Assembly (NCBI GenBank): GCA_021325365.1
Contig: JAJPHF010000113.1
Location: forward strand, 1 to 64,000
Direction: 5' to 3'
Length of the DNA stretch: 64,000 bases
Origin: Pseudomonadota bacterium
Lineage (GTDB): Bacteria; Chloroflexota; UBA6077; JAJPHF01
Each line of letters opens with the position of its first letter. Position 1 is the first letter of the stretch. Both the position numbers and the translations under genes were made by a program. This document shows positions 36,404 through 44,961 of this stretch, piece by piece. The notes beneath the pieces were generated by a model. It made no database searches. It saw nothing but the letters and a program-made list of their open reading frames with translations, and was not told the DNA's origin.

Positions 36404-36832
36404 ATGGCTAAGCTCCGACTCGAGATTGTGACCGCTGAACGCGAGGTCTTCGCGGACGACGTGGACATGGTCGTGGCGCCCGGCGGCGAAGGCGAGGTGG
36501 GCATCCTGCCTCGCCACGCGCCGCTGCTCACGACGCTGCAGCCCGGCGTGCTCCGGCTGAAGAAGGACGGCGACGAAACGTATCTGGCGGTCAGCGGTGG
36601 CTTCATGCAGGTCTACCGCGACCGCGTTTTGGTGCTGGCCGATACGGCCGAGCGCGCCGAGGAGATCGAGGAGGAGCGCGCCGAGAGCGCCCGGCAGCGG
36701 GCGCTGGCGGCCTTGCAGCAGCGGGGCGGCGGGGATGCGGCCCTCCAGGCCGAGGCCGCCCGCCTGGCGCTGCGACGGTCCCTGGTCCGGCTCCAGGTCG
36801 TGCGCCGACGCCAGCGGCGGACGGCCCCGTGA
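36404..36832 (+). CDS. atpC: F1Fo ATP synthase epsilon subunit
   Basis: A 142-residue subunit of the F1 central stalk. The N-terminal beta-sandwich shows LRLEIVTAEREVFADDVDMV, VAPGGEGEVGILPRHAPLLT and YLAVSGGFMQVYRDRVLVLAD; the C-terminal helical hairpin runs from AERAEEIEEERA. The ATG at 36404 follows GGAG by 6 bases; the 14 upstream codons lack family similarity. No other atp gene is beside it: upstream is the flavin-barrel gene and downstream murA, overlapping by 4 bases (GTGA). A TATACT at 36295-36300 may be its -10. Confidence 0.9.
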   Translation: MAKLRLEIVTAEREVFADDVDMVVAPGGEGEVGILPRHAPLLTTLQPGVLRLKKDGDETYLAVSGGFMQVYRDRVLVLADTAERAEEIEEERAESARQRALAALQQRGGGDAALQAEAARLALRRSLVRLQVVRRRQRRTAP

Positions 36833-38235
36833 GCGCGACCGGCGACGTGATCTCGGCCTCGGGGCGACCACTGGGCGGCGGCACGATCCTGGTCGAGGGT
36901 GGCTATCCCCTGCGCGGCACCGTGGCCGTGGGCGGCTCCAAGAACGCTGGGCTCCCCATCCTCGCGGCGGCGCTGCTGACCGACGAGCCTTGCACGATCC
37001 GCAACCTGCCCGACATCGAGGACATCTACACGATGCTCGATGTGCTGCGGGCCTTGGGCGCCGAGGTGGACCACCGTCCGGGCGAGCACATGGTCACGGT
37101 ACGTGCCGTGCGGCTGGTCCGCGACGAGGTGCCGCGCGACCTCGGCACGCGGATGCGCGCCTCGTTCCTGGCCGTGGGCCCGCTGCTCGCCCGGCTGGGG
37201 CGCGCCATCGCCCCGCATCCCGGCGGCTGCGACATCGGGATGCGCCCGGTGAACGTGGACGTCCGCGGGTTCCAGGCGATGGGGGCGCGCGTGGTTCAGG
37301 AGGCCGATCCGGACGGGGAGGCGGACCCTCGCGGCTACGACCGCAAGGTACGCTACGCCATCGAGGCGCCCCGCCTGCGCGGGACGCGGCTCTACCTCGA
37401 TTATCCGAGCCACACGGGCACCGAGAACCTGCTCCTCGCCGCCTGCCGCGCCGAGGGCACGACCATCATCCGGCACGCCTCGATGGAGCCCGAGGTCGGC
37501 GACCTGGCCAACTTCCTGCGCGCGATGGGCGCCCGCATCAAGGGCATTGGCACGAGCACGCTGGAGATCGAAGGCGTCGAGCGGCTGCACGGCGCCGACT
37601 ACCGACTGATCCCCGACCGCCTCGCTGCCGGCACATTCTTGATCGCGGGAGTGATCTCGGGAGGCGAGGTGCGGACCGTCGACGTGGTGCCTGAGCATTT
37701 GGAGCCCGTCACCTACAAGCTCGCGGAGGCCGGCGCGCGGGTCGACGAGGGACCGGACTGGGTGAGCGCCGCCGCGAACGGCGCGCTCGAGGGCGTGGAC
37801 GTGCAGGCGATTCACTACCCCGGCTTCCCCACCGATCTTCAGGCGGCGTTCGCGGCGCTCCTCACCCAGGCGCAGGGCAAGAGCGTGATCCACGAGCGGG
37901 TGTTCGAGAACCGGCTGGAGTACGCGGCCGACCTGCGCAACCTGGGAGCGGACATCGAGGTCGATGCGAGCGGCCAGCGGGCGACGATTCTCGGGGCACG
38001 TCGCCTGCGCGGTGCGCCGCTGGTGTACGCGCGCGACATTCGGTCGGGCGCTGCCGTCGTCCTCGCCGCGCTGGCGGCGCACGACCGTCCCACCATGATC
38101 ATCCACGCGTACCATCTCGATCGCGGCTATGAGGATCTGGTAGGCACGCTCGCCCGCCTGGGTGCCCGTATCCGGCGCCTGAACTCCGCAGAGGCAGCCG
38201 AGGAGCTCGTTCGCGTGCCGGCTTGGCCCGAATGA
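36829..38235 (+). CDS. murA: UDP-N-acetylglucosamine 1-carboxyvinyltransferase
   Basis: A 468-residue cytosolic enzyme that transfers enolpyruvate from PEP to UDP-GlcNAc, the first committed step of peptidoglycan synthesis. VGGSKNAGLPILAAALLTDE is the N-terminal nucleotide-sugar loop; PGGCDIGMRPVNVD carries the catalytic Cys that fosfomycin attacks; VPEHLEPVTYKLAEAG and YPGFPTDLQAAFAALL are standard late motifs. It has about 20 extra N-terminal residues and about 30 more than E. coli MurA. It overlaps atpC and precedes mreB by 100 bases. Confidence 0.92.
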   Translation: MSATGDVISASGRPLGGGTILVEGGYPLRGTVAVGGSKNAGLPILAAALLTDEPCTIRNLPDIEDIYTMLDVLRALGAEVDHRPGEHMVTVRAVRLVRDEVPRDLGTRMRASFLAVGPLLARLGRAIAPHPGGCDIGMRPVNVDVRGFQAMGARVVQEADPDGEADPRGYDRKVRYAIEAPRLRGTRLYLDYPSHTGTENLLLAACRAEGTTIIRHASMEPEVGDLANFLRAMGARIKGIGTSTLEIEGVERLHGADYRLIPDRLAAGTFLIAGVISGGEVRTVDVVPEHLEPVTYKLAEAGARVDEGPDWVSAAANGALEGVDVQAIHYPGFPTDLQAAFAALLTQAQGKSVIHERVFENRLEYAADLRNLGADIEVDASGQRATILGARRLRGAPLVYARDIRSGAAVVLAALAAHDRPTMIIHAYHLDRGYEDLVGTLARLGARIRRLNSAEAAEELVRVPAWPE

Positions 38236-38335
38236 GCGGCCAGCCGCGCGTCGCCGCCGTGCCCGGCACCCGACCTGGCAGCCCTCCGCCGCTCGGCCGC
38301 TGAGACCGAGGGCACGGAGCGGCTGGGACAGTACA

Positions 38336-39346
38336 GTGTTTGCCAAACAGGTCGGGATTGATCTCGGCACATCCAACATCCGCGTGTACGTGCGCGGCCG
38401 GGGGATCGTGCTCAACGAGCCCACGGTCGTCGCGCACTCCGCCACGGACGATCGCGTGCTGGCGATCGGCCGCGAGGCGCGCGAGATGGAGGAGCGCTCG
38501 CCGGCGCGCATCGTCCTCACGCGTCCGATTCGGGCGGGCGTCATCGCGGACTACGGCGTGACCGCGCTGCTGCTGCGACACTTACTGCGCCGGGTGGTCG
38601 GGCGCGTCAATCTCGCGCGGCCCGCCGTGATGATCTCCATCCCCGCCGGCGTGACGAACGTCGAGAGCCGCGCGGTGCTCGACGCCACGCTGTACGCGGG
38701 AGCCCGCGAAGCGCACCTGATCGCGGCGCCACTGGCCGCCGCGATCGGCGCGAACATCCCATTAGCTAGTCCCAGCGGCAACATGGTGGTGAGCCTGGGC
38801 GGCGGCACGTCGGAGGCCGCGGTGCTGTCGCTGAACGACATCGTCGTCAGCAGCACCGTGCGCCAGGGCGGCAGCCGGATCGACGAGCTGATCGCGACGT
38901 TCCTGAAGCGGCGCTACAACCTGCTCGTCGGGCGCCACACCGCCGAAGAGGTGAAGCTGCAGCTCGGCAGCGCCCTGCCGCAGAGCGAGAACGCTACCGG
39001 CGAGGTGCGCGGCATTGACCAGGTCAGCGGCCTGCCCAAGACCGTAACCGTGGGGACGTGGGAGATCACCGAGGCGACGGCCGAGGCCGTGAACGCGATG
39101 GTCGGCACGGTGCGCGCGGTGCTCGAGCAGACGCCGCCGGAGCTGGCCTCGGACGTCGTGGACAAGGGGATGATCCTGACGGGCGGCGGAGCGCTGCTGC
39201 GGAACCTGGACAAGCTGCTCACGCGCGAAACGGGCATTCCCGCCTATCTGGCGGAGGACCCGCCATCCTGCGTCGCCATCGGCGCGGGCAAGGCGCTCGA
39301 GCACTATAAAGTGTTCCGCGATAGCCTGCTGAGCACCGGCGGCTGA
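38336..39346 (+). CDS. mreB: MreB/Mbl-type rod-shape actin homolog
   Basis: A 336-residue actin-fold ATPase that organises cell-wall synthesis at the membrane. Phosphate-1 loop VGIDLGTSNIRVYVRGRGIV, connecting VVVS-type strand MVVSLGGGTSEAAVLSL (phosphate-2) and adenosine loop KGMILTGGGALLRNLDKLL are intact. GTG start, weak ribosome binding site. It follows murA, so atpC-murA-mreB may be one transcript. MreC/MreD genes are not in the window. It converges with the B12 operon end with only 12 bases between stops. Confidence 0.9.
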   Translation: MFAKQVGIDLGTSNIRVYVRGRGIVLNEPTVVAHSATDDRVLAIGREAREMEERSPARIVLTRPIRAGVIADYGVTALLLRHLLRRVVGRVNLARPAVMISIPAGVTNVESRAVLDATLYAGAREAHLIAAPLAAAIGANIPLASPSGNMVVSLGGGTSEAAVLSLNDIVVSSTVRQGGSRIDELIATFLKRRYNLLVGRHTAEEVKLQLGSALPQSENATGEVRGIDQVSGLPKTVTVGTWEITEATAEAVNAMVGTVRAVLEQTPPELASDVVDKGMILTGGGALLRNLDKLLTRETGIPAYLAEDPPSCVAIGAGKALEHYKVFRDSLLSTGG

Positions 39347-39358
39347 GCCACGCGCGGA

Positions 39359-40093
39359 TCAGCGCGCCCGCCCCACGTGCAGGCTGACCGTGCCCAGCCC
39401 CAGCAGCTCGTAATGCACCTGCACCAGTCCCGCCTCGCGCATCACGTCGGCCAGGGCCGGCGGCGCCGGGAAGCGGTCCACGGATTCGGGCAGGTAGCTA
39501 TACGCGGCCGCGTCGCCCGCCACCAGCGCGCCCAACAGCGGCACCCAACGGTGGAAGTACCAGCCAAACACCTGGCGGAAGAGGGGCAGGCGGGGGCGTG
39601 TCAGCTCCACGCAGACGACGCGCCCGCCGGCCCGTAGGACGCGCGCCTGCTCGCGAAACGCCTGGCCCACGTCGGCGACGTTGCGCACGACGAACGCCGA
39701 CGTGACGCAGTCGAAGCTGTGGTCCGGAAACGGCAACCGCAGCCCGTCGGCGAGGGCGAACCGGGCGCGCTCCGCCAGCCCCGCGGCGACGGCCCGGCCT
39801 CGTGCGCGAGCGACCATCGGCGCGGCGAAATCGACGCCGACCACCCGGCCGCGTGGGGCGGCGCGCGCCAGCGCGAGCGCCAGCGCGCCAGTGCCGGTGC
39901 CCACGTCGAGCGCCCGGCCGTTCGCGGGCAGCGCGGCGGCGGCGACCGCGCGTCGGCGCCAGCCGGCGTCCATGCCGAACGTCATCAGCGTATTCAGCAA
40001 GTCGTAGCGCGGCGCGATGTGGCCGAACATGCGGGCCACGGTCGGTGGGCGCGCGGCTGTGATGACGGCGGAGTGCGCGCGGTCCGGGCTCAT
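39359..40093 (-). CDS. UbiE/MenG family quinone C-methyltransferase
   Basis: A 244-residue SAM-dependent methyltransferase. VARMFGHIAPRYDLLNTLMT is the UbiE/MenG N-terminal signature, ALDVGTGTGALALALARA the SAM-binding loop, and FDCVTSAFVVRNVADV plus YSYLPESVDRFP are family-specific. It should methylate demethylmenaquinone to menaquinone. The start ATG overlaps the cobM stop (ATGA), making it the last gene of the cobalamin operon. A corrinoid role is possible by position, but the sequence says quinone. Confidence 0.82.
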   Translation of the reverse strand: MSPDRAHSAVITAARPPTVARMFGHIAPRYDLLNTLMTFGMDAGWRRRAVAAAALPANGRALDVGTGTGALALALARAAPRGRVVGVDFAAPMVARARGRAVAAGLAERARFALADGLRLPFPDHSFDCVTSAFVVRNVADVGQAFREQARVLRAGGRVVCVELTRPRLPLFRQVFGWYFHRWVPLLGALVAGDAAAYSYLPESVDRFPAPPALADVMREAGLVQVHYELLGLGTVSLHVGRAR

Positions 40094-40923
40094 CCCAGGC
40101 TCATGTCGGCGGCATCGCGCGCCCGGCGAGCCTCGGCTCCCGCGGGCCGCGCCTGGCGGAACAGGTGGCTGAAGTCGCCCGAGTACAGGTGGGAGCGCCG
40201 GTCGGTCGCGCCGCGCCGCAGCGCGACCTCGACGGCAGGCCCGACCAGAATCAGCGCCTGCTTGGCGATCTTCGCCGCCCGCACTTGCGCCGCGATGTCC
40301 GCCAGCGTACCGCGCAGCACCCGCTCGTCCTCCCACGTCACTCGATAGACGACAGCCACTGGCGTGTCCGGCGCGTAGCCACCGGCAAGCAGGTCCGCCA
40401 CAACGGCGCGCATCGAGGCCACACTCAGGAAGATCACGAGCGTCACGCCATGCTGGGCGAGCGCGCGCAGGTCCTCGTTCGGCGGGCGCGTCGTGCGGCT
40501 GGGACGGCGCGTGAAGATGACCGTCTGCGCGACGTCGGGCACCGTTAGCTCGGCGCCCAGCGCGGCCGCGGCCGCGAAGGCCGAGCTGACGCCGGGCACG
40601 ATCTCGTAGGGAATGCCGGCGGCCTGGAGTCGCACGATCTGCTCGTGCATCGCCCCGTAGAGCGACGGGTCGCCACTGTGTACGCGGGCCACGGTCTGTC
40701 CGGCCCGGCAGGCCGCGAGCACACGCTCCCAGACCTCCTCCAAGGTCAAGGCCGAGCTGCCCACCACCTCCGCATCCCGCCGGGCGAAGGCGCAGATGCC
40801 CGGGTGGACCAGCGAGTCCGCGTAGATGACGAGGTCCGCCTCGCCGATCAGCCGCCGCCCCTTCAGCGTGAGCAGCTCCGGATCGCCAGGCCCCGCGCCG
40901 ATGAAGTACACCTTGCCACTCAC
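40090..40923 (-). CDS. cobM: Precorrin-4/cobalt-precorrin-4 C11-methyltransferase
   Basis: A 277-residue tetrapyrrole methylase (CobM/CbiF). VYFIGAGPGDPELLTLKGRR is the shared N-terminal loop, VARVHSGDPSLYGA the GDPxxYG SAM motif, IVPGVSSAFAAAAALGAELT the substrate loop and PDVAQTVIFTR the CobM/CbiF-specific segment. About 25 extra C-terminal residues are Arg/Ala-rich. GTG start; AGGAGG lies 10 bases upstream. A 90-base gap separates it from cobI, the second-largest in the operon; nothing distinct is seen there. Confidence 0.9.
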   Translation of the reverse strand: MSGKVYFIGAGPGDPELLTLKGRRLIGEADLVIYADSLVHPGICAFARRDAEVVGSSALTLEEVWERVLAACRAGQTVARVHSGDPSLYGAMHEQIVRLQAAGIPYEIVPGVSSAFAAAAALGAELTVPDVAQTVIFTRRPSRTTRPPNEDLRALAQHGVTLVIFLSVASMRAVVADLLAGGYAPDTPVAVVYRVTWEDERVLRGTLADIAAQVRAAKIAKQALILVGPAVEVALRRGATDRRSHLYSGDFSHLFRQARPAGAEARRARDAADMSLG

Positions 40924-41013
40924 GAGCGGGCCGCCTCCTTCTCCTGCTGAGCAATTGGCCTCGGTGGCGCCACGCCGTTTGCTTCGCCAACGAGGGCCGA
41001 TGATCGCGGCCGA

Positions 41014-41784
41014 CTAGCGCTCGCTGTGCCGCGCGTCACGCACGCGCCGTCCGCTTCGCAGGATGACGAGCGAGAAGTAGTCCGGGCGATCGTCCGGCAA
41101 GGTGGCGAGATCGTGGACAACTCGCTCCTCCGGACGGCCGACGCGCTCGACCCATACCGCCGTAGCCCCGGCCGCCGCGACTGCCGCCCGCAGCGCCCGC
41201 GGGTCGTCGCCAGGCTTCAAGAGCACCGCCGTGTCGAAGCACCGCAGCACGGCGGGCAGCTCGTCGAGCCCGTACGTCGCCGGCAGCACGGCTAGGCGCT
41301 CGTCGCCGTCCGCCAACGGCTCCGCGAGCCGCGCCGCCGCGGCGCTCCCGGACCACACGCCCGGCACGACGCGCACGGCAACCTCGGGATGGCGTTCACG
41401 CAGCGGCACCAGGGCGTGTACGAACGTGCTGTACAGCAGGGGGTCGCCCTCGGTCAGGAAGACGCCCGGTCGGCCGCCCCGCAGGCGCGCGGCGATCTCG
41501 TCGGCGTTCGCGTTCCAGCACTCCGTCGCGCGGTCGGCCCACCCCGCGGGATACACCAGCGGCACGACGGCCTGGCGCGCGGGATCGAGATACTCCGCCG
41601 CGATATGGCCGGCGTAGCTCGGCGCCCCGGCTCGGCGCGTGGGCAAAAAGACCACCTCGGCGGCGCGCAGCAGGCGCAGGCCCTTCACGGTGATCAGCTC
41701 GGGGTCGCCTGGCCCCAGCCCGATCCCGTAGAGTGTGCCAGCCCCCGCCACGTCGCCGTCGGCTCCTAGCAGGTGGTCGCTCAT
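41014..41784 (-). CDS. cobI: Precorrin-2/cobalt-factor II C20-methyltransferase
   Basis: A 256-residue CobI/CbiL-type methylase. TLYGIGLGPGDPELITVKGL is diagnostic for the family, GVFLTEGDPLLYSTFVHAL the EGDPxxYS SAM loop and VVPGVWSGSAAAARL the substrate loop (usually PGIxS). It adds the C20 methyl, here probably to cobalt-precorrin-2, given CbiX in the operon. The start ATG overlaps the cobL stop (ATGA). Confidence 0.9.
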   Translation of the reverse strand: MSDHLLGADGDVAGAGTLYGIGLGPGDPELITVKGLRLLRAAEVVFLPTRRAGAPSYAGHIAAEYLDPARQAVVPLVYPAGWADRATECWNANADEIAARLRGGRPGVFLTEGDPLLYSTFVHALVPLRERHPEVAVRVVPGVWSGSAAAARLAEPLADGDERLAVLPATYGLDELPAVLRCFDTAVLLKPGDDPRALRAAVAAAGATAVWVERVGRPEERVVHDLATLPDDRPDYFSLVILRSGRRVRDARHSER

Positions 41785-43073
41785 TCCCGGCTTCCGTCGT
41801 CGCGCGCCCGCCAGCCGGTGAGAACGAACACCGGCGGCAGCGGCGCGAGGCGCGTCAGCCCGGCCAGGTCCGCGCCTCGCGCCGCGCTTAGCTGCACTAG
41901 CTCGTGCTCCCACCCGGCGGCGCGTAGCCAGGCCGTCGCCTCGGCGACGTGCTCGACGGTGGCGAAGTTGGCCACCAGCCGGCCGCGCGGCCGCAGCCGG
42001 TCGGCAATGCAGGCTAGCAGCGCAGCGAGCCGGCCGCCGCTGCCGCCGAGGAACACGGCGTCGGGGTCGGGCAGTGCTGCCAGCGCCTCGGGCGCCTCAC
42101 CCGCGATCACCGCGAGCGCCGTCGTCGGATGGGCGACGGCGTTAGCCTGCAGCAGCGCGCGCTGCGCCGGGTCGCGCTCGACCGCGTAGACCCGGCCGCC
42201 AGGCACGAGCGCCGCCGCCTCGAGACTCACCGACCCACAGCCAGCGCCGACGTCCCATACGATGGCGCCCGGCCGCAGCCGCAGCTTGCTCAAGCTCACG
42301 GCGCGCACCTCGGCCTTCGTGATCTGCCCGTCGCGGTGCGCATAGGCGCTCTCGGGACGTCCGAAGCCGGCGGCCGGCGAGCCGTTGGCGTCGCGGAGCA
42401 GTACCAGCACGTTTAGGGCCGCGAAGCGCTGAGGCGGCAGGTCCACCAGTCGACACGCTGTATGGCGCTCGGCCGCGCCGCCCAGGTGCTCGAACACGTG
42501 CGCCTCGCAGTCCGGCTGGCCGGCAGCAAGCAACGCCTCGGCGATGGCCGCCGGGGTATTCCGCTCGTCGGTCAGGAAGACGACCTTGGGCGCGCCGAGC
42601 GCGCGCGGCAGAAGCGGCGCCAGCGGGCGGCCATGGGCGCTGAGCACCAGCGCATCGTGCCAGCCGACACACAGCCGGGCGAACGCAAGCTGCACCGAGC
42701 TGACGTGCGGCTCGACGCGCACGCGGTCGCGGCCCAACCGCGCGGCCAGGTAGGGCGCAATGCCGAAATAGCACGGGTCGCCCGAGGCGAGCACCACCGG
42801 TCGCTCGGCAGCATCGCGAGCCGCTAGCCGGTCGACCAGCTCCGCCAGGTTCGCGCGCACGACGAACCGCTCCGCCGGATGCTCGGGGAAGAACGCCAGG
42901 TGACGGTCGCCGCCGCATAGCAGCGTAGCGTCCGCTACCGCCGTGCGCGCCGCCGGGCTGAGGCCCGCCGGGCCGTCGTCCCCCATCCCGACGACGAGGA
43001 CCGGGGCCAGCGCCGCCGGCCGAGCGTCCTCGCGGCCGGCGGCGGAGCGGGAGCGCGAGCGCACGTCCGCCAT
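41781..43073 (-). CDS. cobL: CobL: fused CbiE-CbiT precorrin-6Y C5,15-methyltransferase (decarboxylating)
   Basis: A 430-residue two-domain enzyme. Residues about 22-220 are the CbiE methylase: VLVVGMGDDGPAGLSPAART, VVLASGDPCYFGIAPYLAAR, VSSVQLAFARL. Residues about 235-425 are the CbiT Rossmann domain: AYAHRDGQITKAEVRAVSLS and VWDVGAGCGSVSLEAAAL, which also decarboxylates the C12 acetate. The ATG lies 1 base after the cbiD stop. Confidence 0.92.
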   Translation of the reverse strand: MADVRSRSRSAAGREDARPAALAPVLVVGMGDDGPAGLSPAARTAVADATLLCGGDRHLAFFPEHPAERFVVRANLAELVDRLAARDAAERPVVLASGDPCYFGIAPYLAARLGRDRVRVEPHVSSVQLAFARLCVGWHDALVLSAHGRPLAPLLPRALGAPKVVFLTDERNTPAAIAEALLAAGQPDCEAHVFEHLGGAAERHTACRLVDLPPQRFAALNVLVLLRDANGSPAAGFGRPESAYAHRDGQITKAEVRAVSLSKLRLRPGAIVWDVGAGCGSVSLEAAALVPGGRVYAVERDPAQRALLQANAVAHPTTALAVIAGEAPEALAALPDPDAVFLGGSGGRLAALLACIADRLRPRGRLVANFATVEHVAEATAWLRAAGWEHELVQLSAARGADLAGLTRLAPLPPVFVLTGWRARDDGSRE

Positions 43074-43074
43074 C

Positions 43075-44181
43075 TTACGCTACCGCCGCGCGACCGAGGA
43101 TCGTGCTGTCGAAGTCGAAGATCAGGCACTCCACGGCCAGCGCGTCGGCCACCACGGCGCGGCACTGGCGACACACCAGCTCGGCCAGGTGGTCGAACAC
43201 GCCGGCCAGACCGGCGCCCAGCACCAGCTCCTGGAAGTGGCGGGCGGTGTTCGCCGCGCGGATGGCCTCTTGCAGCTCCACGGACGCACCGCAGGCAGCG
43301 GCGACCGTCGCGAGGAACCCGAGGTCCACCTGGTTGCCGGCGACGTGGGTCATCATGTGGCCCTGCGCGAGCTTCGACATCTTCCCCACCATACCCGAGA
43401 GCGTGACCCGTCGCACGCCGCGCCGCAAGCAGCGCTTCAGCGCGTGCCCCGTGAACTCGCCCATCTCGACGAACGCCATCTCCGGCAGGTCGAACAGCGC
43501 CTGCGCGTACTGCTCGCTCCGGCTGCCCGTGCTGAGCACGACGTGCGTCACGCCGTTGGCCGCCGCCACGTCCACCCCCTGCTCGACGCTCGCGCGCCAG
43601 GCGGCCGTCGAGTAGGGGATCACGAGCCCCGAGGTGCCGAGAATGGACAACCCGCCGACGATGCCCAGCCGGCCGTTCAGCGTGCGCTTGGCCAGCTCCT
43701 CGCCGCGGGGCATCGCGATCTCGACCCGTAGGCCGCGGCCGTTCAGGCGGCCAGTGGCCACCGCGCTCACGTGTTCCGTGATCATTCGGCGCGGAACCGG
43801 GTTGATCGCCGGGCCGCCGACCAGCAATCCCAGACCGGGGCGTGTGACCGTGCCCACCCCCACACCGCCCGCTAGCTCCAGGCCGGGCTCGTCGCGCATC
43901 GTCACGCGGGCGACCACTTCAGCCAGGTGCGTGACGTCGGGATCGTCGCCCGCATCCTTGATAACCGCGCACTCGGCCCCCGTCGCGCCGAAGCGACAGC
44001 GCTCCAGCCGGAACGTCGCGTCGCTGCCGGCCGGCAGGTGGATCGTGACCTCCTCGACCGGCTGCTGCGCCAGCAGCGCGCGCGTCGCCGCGGCCGCCGC
44101 GGCGGTCGCGCACGAGCCGGTGGTGTAGCCACGGCGCAGCTTGCGCCGTCGCACGGGCGTCAGGATCGCGTCGTCGTCCAT
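43075..44181 (-). CDS. cbiD: Cobalt-precorrin-5B C1-methyltransferase
   Basis: A 368-residue CbiD, the marker enzyme of the anaerobic (early-cobalt) pathway. The N-terminal RRGYTTGSCATAAAAAATRA is the hallmark; GLGLLVGGPAINPVPRRMI, GISGL-like LSILGTSGLVIPYST and LSGMVGKMSKLAQGHMMTH also fit. Two starts are possible (GTG 44187, ATG 44181) and neither has a good ribosome binding site; the ATG is listed. A 134-base gap to cbiC is the largest inside the operon, so a secondary promoter is conceivable, though I see no hexamers. Confidence 0.9.
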   Translation of the reverse strand: MDDDAILTPVRRRKLRRGYTTGSCATAAAAAATRALLAQQPVEEVTIHLPAGSDATFRLERCRFGATGAECAVIKDAGDDPDVTHLAEVVARVTMRDEPGLELAGGVGVGTVTRPGLGLLVGGPAINPVPRRMITEHVSAVATGRLNGRGLRVEIAMPRGEELAKRTLNGRLGIVGGLSILGTSGLVIPYSTAAWRASVEQGVDVAAANGVTHVVLSTGSRSEQYAQALFDLPEMAFVEMGEFTGHALKRCLRRGVRRVTLSGMVGKMSKLAQGHMMTHVAGNQVDLGFLATVAAACGASVELQEAIRAANTARHFQELVLGAGLAGVFDHLAELVCRQCRAVVADALAVECLIFDFDSTILGRAAVA

Positions 44182-44315
44182 CGACACTTATCAGCCAACA
44201 GCGGTGAATCGCGGGCCAGCCGGGAGCCGATTGGCGCTCCGTTACGCGCGCTTGGATTGTAGGCATCCCGCGGCGTCTCCGGCTCGGCCGCCAGCGAACG
44301 GCGACCAGTCGCCGA

Positions 44316-44957
44316 TTACGCCAGCGCCAGACGGCCGAGCGCGTTGAGGGCGGCCCCCGCCAGTGCCGCGCCGCCCCGCGTGCCAACAACCGTCGCGTAC
44401 GGGATCGTCCGCCGGATCAGCTCGTCCTTCGACTCGGCCGCGGCCACGAAGCCCACGGGCATACCGACCACGGCCGCGGGCGCGGGATACCCGGCGTCCA
44501 CCAGATCGAGCAGCGCCAGCAACGCCGTGGGCGCCGTGCCGATCGCGACGATACCGCCCGCCCACTCATCGGCAAGCAGCGCCAGGCCCGCGGCCGTCCG
44601 CGTGGTCCCCTCCACCTGGGCGCGCTCTGCCGCGCCGGGTGCCGCAAGCGCAACCTGTACCGAACAGCCCAGCCGTGCGAGCGGACCGCTCTCCACGGCG
44701 ACCGCCAGCATCCGCACGTCCGCGACGACCGGCCGGGCGGCGCGCAGCGCGCTCATCGCGGCTGCCACGAAATCGGGACTCATGCGGATCGCGTCGACGA
44801 GCGTCAGGTCGCCGGCCGCGTACACCATGCGCGCGGCCACGGCGCGCGCCGCCGGGTCGGCCGGGAGCCGATCCGCGAGCCGCGCCTCGACGTGGGCGAG
44901 GCTGCGCGTCTCGATCGCCGCGGGTGGCAGTGCGTAGCGGGCCAGCAGTGTGCTCAT
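44316..44957 (-). CDS. cbiC: Precorrin-8X methylmutase with Tyr in place of the catalytic His
   Basis: A 213-residue CbiC/CobH that moves the C11 methyl to C12 to give (cobalt-)hydrogenobyrinate. Family context is clear: AARMVYAAGDLTLVDAIRMS, TTRTAAGLALLADEW, VVGMPVGFVAAAESKDELIR and GTRGGAALAGAALNAL. In family members the first motif reads RxxHxxG with the essential His; here codon TAC gives Tyr46. The usual GNAPTAL is also GTAPTAL. The enzyme may be altered, or Tyr may replace the acid; a one-base change (CAC to TAC) accounts for it. The ATG lies 4 bases after the cbiA stop. Confidence 0.85.
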   Translation of the reverse strand: MSTLLARYALPPAAIETRSLAHVEARLADRLPADPAARAVAARMVYAAGDLTLVDAIRMSPDFVAAAMSALRAARPVVADVRMLAVAVESGPLARLGCSVQVALAAPGAAERAQVEGTTRTAAGLALLADEWAGGIVAIGTAPTALLALLDLVDAGYPAPAAVVGMPVGFVAAAESKDELIRRTIPYATVVGTRGGAALAGAALNALGRLALA

Positions 44958-44961
44958 CACG

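Noticed and set aside
39359..40990. Long minus-strand frame extending the UbiE gene by about 300 codons
   Set aside because: The extension overlaps cobM in another frame, is Arg/Gly/Ala-rich, and ATGA coupling at 40090-40093 fixes the start.
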